Assembly (NCBI GenBank): GCA_017631215.1
Contig: JAGBTR010000339.1
Coordinates: 1-6,412 of the forward strand
From: Clostridia bacterium
GTDB taxonomy: Bacteria > Bacillota > Clostridia > Oscillospirales > CAG-272
DNA: 6,412 nucleotides
Reading direction: 5' to 3'
Under the pieces are notes generated by a model. The model searched no databases. It saw only the letters and a program-made list of their open reading frames with translations, and was not told where the DNA came from. Below are positions 1-5,325 of this stretch, in pieces. Every line of letters begins with the position of its first letter. Position 1 is the stretch's first letter. The translations under genes and the position numbers were made by a program.

Positions 1-167
1 ACAAGGGCGCCGATCGCGCCGCCGCAAAAGCCTGCGCCCTGAAGAAACGCCTCGGGGATGCGCCAGGGCTTGTGCTGTGGCTTATATTTGTCGTTGCGGT
101 AGGCTCAAAAGGCGTCATGGCTGACCAGACCGTAAATGATGGGGTAGAAAAGAATTTTAGCGGGCAT
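1..167 (-). pseudogene. DUF1294-like small membrane protein gene, interrupted by in-frame TGA, runs off left edge
   Basis: Reading leftward from an ATG at 167-165, the frame encodes 20 residues, beginning MPAKILFYPI and ending SHDAF, and then meets TGA at 107-105. The same frame stays open from 104 to the window edge and encodes AYRNDKYK, then a WRIPE motif, then a GG..IGAL segment. The spacing F-x5-DK-x7-WRIPE is, from memory, that of DUF1294 proteins, small membrane proteins of unknown function. The TGA replaces the residue just after the F. TGA is used as a normal stop by three genes in this window, so recoding is unlikely. An AAAGGA site lies about 10 nt upstream of the ATG and a near-consensus promoter lies further upstream, so the gene could still be transcribed. 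It is probably a recent pseudogene or carries a sequencing error. The rest of the gene is outside the window. The family call is moderately sure and the interruption is certain in this sequence. Confidence 0.65.
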
Positions 168-200
168 AGTGTTGAGATCCTTTCAAAATAGGTTGCTTAC

Positions 201-229
201 AGTATAACCGCTTTTCCGTTTTTTGTCAA
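201..229 (-). promoter_or_regulatory. Sigma-A-type promoter for the DUF1294-like gene
   Basis: On the minus strand a perfect TTGACA (229-224) is separated by 17 nt from TATACT (206-201). Transcription would start near 194 and read through the AAAGGA ribosome site into the ATG at 167. It is divergent from the binding-protein promoter; the two -35 boxes are only 7 nt apart. Confidence 0.75.
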
Positions 230-245
230 GAACATATTGACAAAA
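221..245. repeat. Inverted repeat linking two divergent -35 boxes
   Basis: TTTTGTCAA (221-229) and TTGACAAAA (237-245) are perfect 9-bp inverted arms around a 7-nt spacer. Each arm contains a -35 hexamer of one of the two divergent promoters. The symmetry may simply come from two consensus -35 boxes, each followed by an A-run, but it would also suit a dimeric regulator controlling both promoters. Nothing in the window identifies such a regulator. Confidence 0.5.
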
Positions 246-265
246 TGCGGTTTTCGTGGTACAAT
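237..265 (+). promoter_or_regulatory. Main promoter of the peptide transporter operon
   Basis: TTGACA (237-242), a 17-nt spacer, then TACAAT (260-265). The expected start is near 272, giving a leader of about 117 nt before the lipoprotein start codon at 389. This is the only clear plus-strand promoter ahead of the first four transporter genes, so it should drive them all. Confidence 0.8.
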
Positions 266-317
266 TTTCGCATAGCGAATGGTGGCGCGAAGGGTCACCA
301 CGCACACTTGAGACTTC

Positions 318-350
318 GGGAGTATGCGCGCATACTCCCTTGCTTTTTCT
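318..350 (+). terminator. Perfect palindrome plus T-rich run in the operon leader: possible attenuator
   Basis: Positions 318-339 are a perfect 22-bp palindrome (half-site GGGAGTATGCG). In RNA it would form a stem of about 9 bp with a CGCG loop. It is followed by TTGCTTTTTCT (340-350), so it resembles an intrinsic terminator inside the leader, about 50 nt before the start codon. A smaller hairpin (TGGTG 280-284 with CACCA 296-300) precedes it. I recognise no riboswitch or T-box core. As DNA, the palindrome could instead be a regulator-binding site. The T-run is interrupted by GC, so termination would be partial at best. Confidence 0.45.
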
Positions 351-388
351 GCAACGGCTGTATTTGTTTACGGAAGGAATGGAAATCG

Positions 389-2008
389 ATGAAACACACC
401 AAAAAGCTGCTTGCGACTATGCTGATGCTTTCTCTGCTGCTCGCCGTTTTTGCTTCTTGCGGCGCACCGAGCAACGTGTCGAGTGATATCGTCAATATCG
501 GCGTGACCGATACGCTGCCCTCTGTCAACCCGCTCCTCTTGGACGCCAGTGAGATCGCCAAGACGGTCAGCGACCTGCAATTTTTGCCGCTGTGTGAGCT
601 CAACGACAAGATGGAATTCGTCGGTATGCTCGCGGACAGCATCACGACCGAGGATCATATCAACTTCACCGTCCACATCAACGAGAACGCGGTCTGGAGC
701 GACGGCACGCCCGTCACCTCGCGCGACCTGCTGTTCTCGGTGCTGCGCTACGCCAGCCCCGTGATCGGCAACACGAGTATGCTGCTCTATGCCTTCGAGG
801 GCTTTGATGAGAACACGGGCTTTGTGACCGAGGGCGCGACGGTCGAGGATCTGACGGGTGTGGTCGCGCTGGACGACAAGACCGTGCGCTTCACCGCACG
901 CAGCGAGATGCCGCTGGCATCCTTCCAGAACACCTACGGTCGCTATATCCACGTCATTCCCGCGCACGTGCTTGAGGACGTTCCCGAGGCAGAGCTGGCG
1001 GGATATGCGTGGTTTGACGCGCCGACGGTGGTGTGCGGTCCTTACCGCATCGTGGATTACGACCGCGACCACTATATCAGCTTTGTCGCCAACGAGCGCT
1101 ACTATCTCGGTGCGCCCCGCATCCCCAAGCTGAACATCAAGATCGTTGAGGCGAGCCAGCAGTACGCGGGGCTTCGCTCGGGCGAGATCGATTTCGTTCA
1201 GCAGACGATGGGTAACATTCCCAACGAGGACTATGTCGGCGTGGAGGCGCTTGAGGGCGTGCGCGTGCGCTACGGTGCGCCCGTGACCAACCAGTCGGTC
1301 TTTATCCAAACGGCCAACCTGCCCGACGTGCGCGTGCGTCAGGCCATTCTGTGCGGCATCGACCGCACGGCGTTGCTCGACGGTCTGCTCTATGGCTCGG
1401 GCGAGATCGTGGACGGATTTTTGTCCAGCGTCAGCCCCTACTATTCGGACGCGCTCGTGCCCGTCACGCGTGACGTGGCGCGCGCCAAGGCGCTCATCGC
1501 CGAGGCGGTGGCTGACGGCTTTGACGCAGACGAGCCGATCGATTTTTACGTCAATAGCGGTGATGCCGTGTTTGTCAACGGCGCGTCGCTCATCGTCTCG
1601 CAGCTTGCCGAGATCGGGCTTACGGTCGAGCTTCATACGGTCGATTTCTCGACGCTGATGGCAACGGCGGGCACGATGGACTACGATCTCCTCGCCGTGC
1701 AGTACACCTATTCGCCCGTCGACCCCTATCCCGACGTGGCTTGGCTGCTCTCGGGTGAGGGCAGCTGGACGAGCTACGCCGACGACGAGCTGAACGCCGC
1801 GCTCGCGCACTCGCTGACCTCGGACGATGCGAGCATCATTCGCGAGGATTATCTGACCATCAACACCATCGTTCAGCGCGACGTGCCGATGTTCAGCGCC
1901 TACATCATCAAGGCGATGGGCGCGGTCAGTACGCGGCTGAAGAACGCTGAGCCGTGCGTTTACGGCTCGTTTATCAACGTTCACGAGTGGGAGATCGTGA
2001 CGGAGTGA
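389..2008 (+). CDS. Peptide-type ABC transporter substrate-binding lipoprotein (SBP family 5)
   Basis: This is the extracellular receptor of an Opp/Dpp-type importer, 539 aa, the usual length. The chosen start is the ATG at 389, because it begins a classic lipoprotein signal peptide: MKHTKK, then a hydrophobic run (residues 7-22), then FASC with the lipidated cysteine at residue 24. The frame is open 48 codons upstream, but that stretch overlaps the promoter and leader and does not look like protein. GGAAGG at 372-377 is the ribosome site, 11 nt upstream, which is rather far. Family-5 features are VWSDGTPVTSRDL (residues 102-114), the domain that follows the first beta strands, and the later VRQAILCGIDRTALLDG segment typical of the C-terminal lobe. 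The ATPase and permease genes follow directly, the first after 36 nt. The ligand cannot be read from sequence; oligo- or dipeptides are the family default, but nickel, sugars or other small ligands are possible. Confidence 0.93.
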   Translation: MKHTKKLLATMLMLSLLLAVFASCGAPSNVSSDIVNIGVTDTLPSVNPLLLDASEIAKTVSDLQFLPLCELNDKMEFVGMLADSITTEDHINFTVHINENAVWSDGTPVTSRDLLFSVLRYASPVIGNTSMLLYAFEGFDENTGFVTEGATVEDLTGVVALDDKTVRFTARSEMPLASFQNTYGRYIHVIPAHVLEDVPEAELAGYAWFDAPTVVCGPYRIVDYDRDHYISFVANERYYLGAPRIPKLNIKIVEASQQYAGLRSGEIDFVQQTMGNIPNEDYVGVEALEGVRVRYGAPVTNQSVFIQTANLPDVRVRQAILCGIDRTALLDGLLYGSGEIVDGFLSSVSPYYSDALVPVTRDVARAKALIAEAVADGFDADEPIDFYVNSGDAVFVNGASLIVSQLAEIGLTVELHTVDFSTLMATAGTMDYDLLAVQYTYSPVDPYPDVAWLLSGEGSWTSYADDELNAALAHSLTSDDASIIREDYLTINTIVQRDVPMFSAYIIKAMGAVSTRLKNAEPCVYGSFINVHEWEIVTE

Positions 2009-2044
2009 TTTTACCAACATCAAAATAGAAGGGAGGCTGACGCT

Positions 2045-3022
2045 ATGGGAGCATTGCTTGAGATCCGCGACCTGACCACGACGGTCAAGGGAGAGATGGG
2101 ATCGTACGACGTGCTGTCGGGCGTCAGCTTTTCCATTGAGCAGGGCGAGACGGTCGGCATCGTCGGCGAGAGCGGCTGTGGCAAGAGTATGACCGCGCTG
2201 TCGGTGATGGGTCTGCTCGGCAAAAATGCCGCTGTCCGTACGGGGCAAGCGCTCTTTGACGGCAAGGATCTTGTGCGTCTTGATGAGCGCGAGCTGGATT
2301 CGGTGCGCGGTCGTATGATCGGTATGATTTATCAGGACGCACTCAGCGCGCTCAATCCCGTCTTTACGGTGGGCAATCAATTGACCGAGACGATGCGGGC
2401 GCATCTTGACGTCTCGCGAGCCGAGGCGCGTGCGCGTGCGACCGAGCTGCTCGGTCGGATGGGGCTTGCCGATCCCGCCGCAACTATGAAAAAATATCCG
2501 CATATGCTGTCGGGCGGTCAGCGTCAGCGCGTTATGATCGCGATGGCGCTTTGCTGTTCGCCCAAGCTGCTGATCGCCGACGAGCCGACGACGGCACTCG
2601 ACGTGACCGTTCAGGCGCAGATCATGCGACTGCTCCGAGAGGAGCGCGAGGCGAGCGGTATGAGTCTGTGGCTGATCAGCCACGACATCGGTCTGATCGC
2701 CCAAACGTGCGACCGCGTGCTGGTGATGTACGCGGGTCAAATCATTGAGCAGGCGACGGCAGAGGAGCTGTTTGCCCATCCTGCCCACCCCTATACCGAA
2801 ATGCTGCTTCGCAGCGTGCCCCGCGTGGACGGTGCGCGCGAGGCGCTTTGCTCGATCGCGGGTCAGGTGCCCGCCCGCTACGGCGAGATGGTCGGCTGTC
2901 GCTTCGCACCGCGCTGTCCGTATGCCTGCCAAGCGTGTCAGCGGTCGCAGGAAATGTATACTGTTGGCGAGTCGCACGCGGTGCGCTGTCACTGTGCGGC
3001 AGGGAAGGAGGCGGCGGTATGA
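2045..3022 (+). CDS. oppD: Peptide ABC transporter ATP-binding protein, OppD/DppD type
   Basis: A cytoplasmic ATPase subunit of 325 aa that powers import by pairing with the next gene's product. The start ATG has AAGGGAGG 8 nt upstream (2029-2036). All nucleotide-binding elements are present: Walker A GESGCGKS (residues 41-48), Q-loop glutamine 97 within YQDALSALNP, signature LSGGQ (155-159), Walker B LLIADEP (175-181) with catalytic E180, D-loop ALD, and switch histidine 213 in ISHD. After the ATPase core comes the family-specific C-terminal region, with HPAHPYT and then GCRFAPRCPYACQAC and a final RCHC. These cysteines match the pattern reported to hold an iron-sulfur cluster in DppD-type subunits. 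The stop overlaps the next start (ATGA), so the two ATPases are probably translationally coupled. Whether the system is Opp, Dpp or App cannot be settled; the symbol is by family position. Confidence 0.93.
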   Translation: MGALLEIRDLTTTVKGEMGSYDVLSGVSFSIEQGETVGIVGESGCGKSMTALSVMGLLGKNAAVRTGQALFDGKDLVRLDERELDSVRGRMIGMIYQDALSALNPVFTVGNQLTETMRAHLDVSRAEARARATELLGRMGLADPAATMKKYPHMLSGGQRQRVMIAMALCCSPKLLIADEPTTALDVTVQAQIMRLLREEREASGMSLWLISHDIGLIAQTCDRVLVMYAGQIIEQATAEELFAHPAHPYTEMLLRSVPRVDGAREALCSIAGQVPARYGEMVGCRFAPRCPYACQACQRSQEMYTVGESHAVRCHCAAGKEAAV

Positions 3023-4017
3023 ATGAGATGAATCGTACCCCCTTGCTCGAGGTGCGCGATCTGGTCGTGCGCTATCCGATCCGCGGGCTTAGCAAGCGTG
3101 AGATACACGCGGTCGACTGCGTCAGCTTTACCGTCCATCGCGGCGAGACGCTGGGACTGGTCGGCGAGAGCGGCTGTGGTAAAACAACGGTCGCGCGGCA
3201 AATCGTCGCGCTTGAACGCCCCACGGCGGGGCAGGTGCTCTTTGACGGCACCGATATATCGACCCTTCGCGAGCGTGAGCTTCGCGCCCTGCGTCCTCGC
3301 ATCCAAATGGTCTTTCAGGATAATGATTCCTCGCTCAATCCCCGTCGGCGCGTGCGCGAGCTGCTCTGCGCACCGATGCTGTACCACGGTCTTGTCGACC
3401 GTAAGGACGGCGCGGCACTCGAGCGACGGCTGGGTGAGCTGATGGATATGGTTGAGCTTCCTCGCGAGGCGCTCGATCGCTATCCGCACCAATTTTCGGG
3501 CGGTCAGCGTCAGCGCATCGGCATTGCCAAGGCGCTGTCGCTTGCTCCTCAGCTGCTCGTTTGCGACGAGCCCGTCAGCGCGCTTGACGTGTCCATCCAA
3601 GCCCAGATCCTTCAGCTTTTGCGCTCGCTTCAGCGCGATCTGGGGCTGTCGATGCTGTTTATCGGTCACGGTCTGCCCACGGTGCGCTATATCAGCGACC
3701 GCGTGGCGGTGATGTATATGGGTCAGCTCGTTGAGCTTGCCCCCTCGGATGCCCTGTTTGACCGTCCCCTCCATCCCTATACGCGCGCACTGTGCAATGC
3801 CGTGCCGCTGGCCGACCCGACGGCGCGTGATTTTACCGCGCACGTGTTGGGCGGCGAGGTGGGAAGCAACATGACACCCCCGACGGGCTGTCGCTTCCAT
3901 CCGCGCTGTCCCGTCGCACGCGAGTGCTGTAAAGACATGTCGCTTAACGTATCCCTTCACACGGTGGAGGACGGTCATTCGGTTGCCTGTCCCTACGCGC
4001 AAGAGAGGGGGGGCTGA
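3019..4017 (+). CDS. oppF: Peptide ABC transporter ATP-binding protein, OppF/DppF type
   Basis: The second ATPase subunit, 332 aa, forms the heterodimer with the preceding one. The start chosen is the ATG at 3019, inside the ATGA overlap, with GGAAGGAGG 7 nt upstream. The longer open frame to 2848 only reads out-of-frame through the upstream gene. Motifs: Walker A GESGCGKTT (residues 49-57), Q100 in VFQDNDSSLNP, signature FSGGQ (159-163), Walker B LLVCDEP (179-185) with E184, and ALD. The switch histidine is H217, but its setting is FIGHGL rather than the usual FISHDL. The C-terminal HPYT and CRFHPRC...CC...CPY cysteines (291, 297, 303/304, 324) resemble those of the partner subunit. The site looks intact, so the protein should be active unless the H-loop change matters. 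The stop precedes the next start by 3 nt. Confidence 0.93.
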   Translation: MNEMNRTPLLEVRDLVVRYPIRGLSKREIHAVDCVSFTVHRGETLGLVGESGCGKTTVARQIVALERPTAGQVLFDGTDISTLRERELRALRPRIQMVFQDNDSSLNPRRRVRELLCAPMLYHGLVDRKDGAALERRLGELMDMVELPREALDRYPHQFSGGQRQRIGIAKALSLAPQLLVCDEPVSALDVSIQAQILQLLRSLQRDLGLSMLFIGHGLPTVRYISDRVAVMYMGQLVELAPSDALFDRPLHPYTRALCNAVPLADPTARDFTAHVLGGEVGSNMTPPTGCRFHPRCPVARECCKDMSLNVSLHTVEDGHSVACPYAQERGG

Positions 4018-4020
4018 CCA

Positions 4021-4974
4021 ATGAGTATGCTGAAATATATTCTCAAGCGGCTCTTGATCGCCATTCCCGTGCTGATCGGTATCACCTTGCTTGATTTCGC
4101 CCTGACCACGCTGGCGGGAAGTCCGCTCGATGCACTCGTTGGCCCGCGCGTGTCCGAGGACGCGGTGCTCGCCAAGGAGATCGCGCTGGGATTGGATCAG
4201 CCGTTTTTCGTGCAGTATTGGATCTGGCTCAAGCAGCTGCTTGTGGGCAATCTTGGCTATTCGGTCAAGAGCCACGAGGCGGTGGCGGATATGATCGGCT
4301 CGCATCTGGGACCGACGCTTCTGCTGATGGGCGTGTCCTTTGTTGTGGGTCTGCTCATCGCCCTCCCCGCAGGCATCTTTTCCGCGACGCACCGATATAC
4401 GCGCCGCGATCACGCCATCGTGACGGCATCCTTTGTCGGCACGAGCATCCCCAGCTTCTTTTTGTCGCTGGTGCTCATTTATATCTTCACCGTCCGTCTT
4501 GGCGTTTTGCCGAGCGGCGGTATGACGACGCTGGGCACGGACGGCGGTTTTCTCGACGTGGCGCGCCATATGGTGATGCCCGTGACCGTGCTGGCGGTCG
4601 GTATGGCGGGCACCAACATCCGCTATATCCGCAGTGCAGTGCTGGAGATCCTCGACAAGGACTATCTGCGCACGGCACGCGGTAAGGGTATTGGTCGCCG
4701 TCTGGTCATTAACAAGCACGCACTGCGTCCTGCGCTCGTCAGCGTGGTGACCGTGTTCGGTATGCAGATCCCGATGCTGTTCGGCGGTGCCGTTATCGTG
4801 GAGGAGATCTTCAACTGGCCCGGGCTGGGTCTTGTGACGATGAGCGCCATCAACGCGCGCGACTATCCCGTGATTATGGGCGTGTGTCTGCTCAGCGCGG
4901 TGGTCGTGCTGCTTGGAAATCTTTTGACCGACATTCTTTACGCGCTGGTCGATCCTACCATACGCTACAAGTAA
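4021..4974 (+). CDS. oppB: Peptide ABC transporter permease, OppB/DppB type
   Basis: An inner-membrane permease subunit of 317 aa that forms half of the channel. It starts 3 nt after the second ATPase stop, with an AGAGGGGG-type ribosome site overlapping the end of that gene. The N-terminus MLKYILKRLL followed by a hydrophobic helix (about residues 11-31) is typical. Further hydrophobic segments lie near 97-120, 134-157, 184-204, 239-262 and 284-307. The GLDQPFFVQYW...GNLGYS segment (57-81) is the characteristic periplasmic part. The coupling (EAA) loop is DYLRTARGKGIGRR followed by HALRPAL (214-239). EEIFNWPGLG (261-270) and the terminal DPTIRYK are family hallmarks. The protein is complete. 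Its usual partner gene does not follow directly but comes 379 bp later, beyond an inserted cassette. Confidence 0.93.
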   Translation: MSMLKYILKRLLIAIPVLIGITLLDFALTTLAGSPLDALVGPRVSEDAVLAKEIALGLDQPFFVQYWIWLKQLLVGNLGYSVKSHEAVADMIGSHLGPTLLLMGVSFVVGLLIALPAGIFSATHRYTRRDHAIVTASFVGTSIPSFFLSLVLIYIFTVRLGVLPSGGMTTLGTDGGFLDVARHMVMPVTVLAVGMAGTNIRYIRSAVLEILDKDYLRTARGKGIGRRLVINKHALRPALVSVVTVFGMQIPMLFGGAVIVEEIFNWPGLGLVTMSAINARDYPVIMGVCLLSAVVVLLGNLLTDILYALVDPTIRYK

Positions 4975-4976
4975 TT

Positions 4977-5007
4977 AAAAATAAAAAAGCCTTGACAAAT
5001 GCAAGGC
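4977..5007 (-). terminator. Intrinsic terminator on the minus strand, embedded in the antitoxin promoter
   Basis: On the minus strand GCCTTG (5007-5002) and CAAGGC (4994-4989) form a 6-bp stem with a 7-nt loop, followed by TTTTTTATTTTT (4988-4977). This is a fair intrinsic terminator for leftward transcripts. It would stop toxin mRNA that escapes the shared terminator and would protect the permease gene from antisense transcription. The stem includes part of the plus-strand -35 box (4992-4997). The stem is short, so efficiency is uncertain. Confidence 0.55.
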
Positions 5008-5020
5008 GGCGGTGTATAAT
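4992..5020 (+). promoter_or_regulatory. Consensus promoter of the predicted antitoxin RNA
   Basis: A perfect TTGACA (4992-4997), a 17-nt spacer and a perfect TATAAT (5015-5020). The expected start is near 5026-5028, so the transcript would begin right at the foot of the 5' hairpin. A consensus promoter in front of only about 80 nt before a terminator is typical of an abundant small RNA. Confidence 0.85.
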
Positions 5021-5027
5021 AATGACA

Positions 5028-5056
5028 GAGGAGTTACCGATGACGGTTGCTTCCTC
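5028..5056 (+). repeat. Hairpin module, copy 1 (in the antitoxin RNA)
   Basis: AGGAGTTACC (5029-5038) and GGTTGCTTCCTC (5045-5056) form an imperfect hairpin. Both arms occur again, base for base, in opposite orientation at 5273-5264 and 5252-5241. The two copies differ only in the loop (6 nt here, 11 nt there). Confidence 0.85.
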
Positions 5057-5067
5057 GCTGATCAGTT

Positions 5068-5110
5068 AAAAGATAACCGCTCGTTTGGTCGCAGGCGGTT
5101 ATCTTTTTTT
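5068..5110. terminator. Bidirectional intrinsic terminator shared by the convergent small RNA and toxin mRNA
   Basis: GATAACCGC (5072-5080) pairs with GCGGTTATC (5095-5103), extended by four A-T pairs (5068-5071 with 5104-5107), around a 14-nt loop. Plus-strand transcripts meet a run of seven T (5104-5110), which makes a strong terminator. Minus-strand transcripts meet only TTTT then AACTG, so termination leftward should be weaker. The toxin stop codon (5101-5099) lies in the stem. Plus-strand termination here would also stop the transporter mRNA before its last gene. Confidence 0.88.
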
Positions 5111-5185
5111 GTTATAAAAACAGGATATTACGGCGAATACGAGCAACGCAACCTGAAGAAGGTCGCTCCACGTAACAACGTCCAT
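5099..5185 (-). CDS. Small hydrophobic peptide, putative type I toxin (28 aa)
   Basis: A 28-codon frame starting MDVVTWSDLLQ, continuing with a hydrophobic stretch VALLVFAVISCFY (residues 12-24) and ending NKKR. A short polar N-terminus, one membrane-length hydrophobic segment and a basic tail are the usual build of membrane-acting type I toxins of Gram-positive bacteria. The ribosome site GGGGGAGGTG (5200-5191) is very strong, 5 nt from the ATG. A consensus extended -10 promoter lies about 105 nt upstream, with a highly structured leader between. The stop codon is buried in the shared terminator, as in compact toxin genes. The peptide resembles short TWxDLxQ-type Clostridia peptides that I recall, but I cannot name a family with certainty. 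Alternatives are a small membrane peptide with regulatory or bacteriocin-like function. Expression and toxicity are inferred; the ORF, promoter, ribosome site and terminator are all directly visible. Confidence 0.72.
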   Translation of the reverse strand: MDVVTWSDLLQVALLVFAVISCFYNKKR

Positions 5186-5290
5186 AGCACCACCTCCCCC
5201 GCAATGAGGAAGGTCAAAAAAGATATCGCTCCCTCATGTAGAGGAAGCAACCACCACCGAAAGGGTAACTCCTGAGGGTGGAAATCCACC
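5186..5290 (-). promoter_or_regulatory. Structured 5' leader of the toxin mRNA
   Basis: The leader of about 105 nt begins with a perfect 5-bp hairpin, GGTGG/CCACC (5290-5277), at the RNA's very 5' end. Next comes the hairpin module shared with the antitoxin RNA (5273-5241). Further on, GAGGGAGC (5235-5228) can pair with GCTTCCTC of the module (5248-5241), or, as ATGAGGGAG (5237-5229), with CTTCCTCAT (5212-5204) just ahead of the Shine-Dalgarno. These pairings exclude one another. The 5' CCACCCTC (5281-5274) is also complementary, with one bulged C, to GAGGTGG in the ribosome site (5196-5190). Such pairing would hide the ribosome site in the full-length transcript, as is known for several type I toxin mRNAs. 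Pairings were found by eye, without energy calculation. Confidence 0.55.
5241..5273 (-). repeat. Hairpin module, copy 2 (in the toxin leader)
   Basis: On the minus strand AGGAGTTACC (5273-5264) and GGTTGCTTCCTC (5252-5241) repeat the two arms of the antitoxin RNA's hairpin exactly, with an 11-nt loop. As DNA, the two copies form an inverted repeat about 185 bp apart. As RNA, both transcripts carry the module in the same sense. Confidence 0.85.
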
Positions 5291-5296
5291 GCCTAT

Positions 5297-5325
5297 ATTA
5301 TACCACATTTTCCCCATTTTGTCAA
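5297..5325 (-). promoter_or_regulatory. Consensus extended -10 promoter of the toxin mRNA
   Basis: On the minus strand TTGACA (5325-5320), a 17-nt spacer and TATAAT (5302-5297), preceded by TGG to give an extended -10. The expected start is near 5290, at the base of the 5' hairpin. It is oriented against the transporter operon and lies 15 bp before the ribosome site of the last permease gene. Confidence 0.88.

Larger units (their letters stand above)
5027..5110 (+). ncRNA. Predicted small antisense (antitoxin) RNA, about 80 nt
   Basis: The transcript is bounded by a consensus promoter and an intrinsic terminator. It would consist of a 5' hairpin (GAGGAGTTACC 5028-5038 with GGTTGCTTCCTC 5045-5056, one bulged U and one U-U mismatch, 6-nt loop), a short linker and the terminator hairpin. 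It runs against the toxin mRNA and is perfectly complementary to it across the terminator and the last three codons plus stop of the toxin frame (5099-5110). Its 5' hairpin repeats a hairpin in the toxin leader. A 9-codon ORF (5040-5069) sits behind AGAGGAG, but that site coincides with the RNA's first bases, so I read this as RNA. Convergent genes sharing a terminator recall the RNA I/RNA II layout of the enterococcal par (Fst) system. The antitoxin role is inferred from layout only. Confidence 0.65.

Noticed and set aside
105..107. Selenocysteine reading of the in-frame TGA
   Set aside because: The aligned family position is not a known redox cysteine and no obvious SECIS-like hairpin follows; loss of function or sequence error is simpler.
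192..213. Short matches (GGTTGCTT and ATAACCGCT) to parts of the small RNA upstream of the transporter operon
   Set aside because: Only 8-9 bases each, no hairpin partner arm and no terminator; the stretch is already explained as the minus-strand promoter, so a decayed second cassette cannot be supported.
272..388. T-box or known riboswitch in the operon leader
   Set aside because: The AGGGT-like bases at 291-295 are not in a T-box sequence context, and the leader is too short for the standard folds.
368..2992. Very long minus-strand open frame (874 codons) opposite the lipoprotein and first ATPase genes
   Set aside because: It is antisense to two clearly recognisable genes, is rich in H, R and D as expected for reverse reading of GC-rich codons, and shows no domain or ribosome site.
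2989..4719. Long minus-strand open frame (576 codons) opposite the second ATPase and first permease
   Set aside because: Same artefact of GC-rich codon use; the plus-strand frames carry the motifs.
5040..5069. Nine-codon ORF (MTVASSLIS) behind AGAGGAG in the small RNA
   Set aside because: The ribosome-site-like bases are at the very 5' end of the RNA and belong to the conserved hairpin arm; the same bases recur in the toxin leader without an ORF of this kind.
5214..5237. Seven-codon upstream ORF (MRERYLF) in the toxin leader
   Set aside because: No Shine-Dalgarno precedes it and its ATG lies inside a predicted stem; probably chance.
5012..5275. 87-codon plus-strand frame across the cassette
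   Set aside because: It runs across the terminator, the antisense of the toxin gene and its leader; it has no ribosome site or recognisable protein character.
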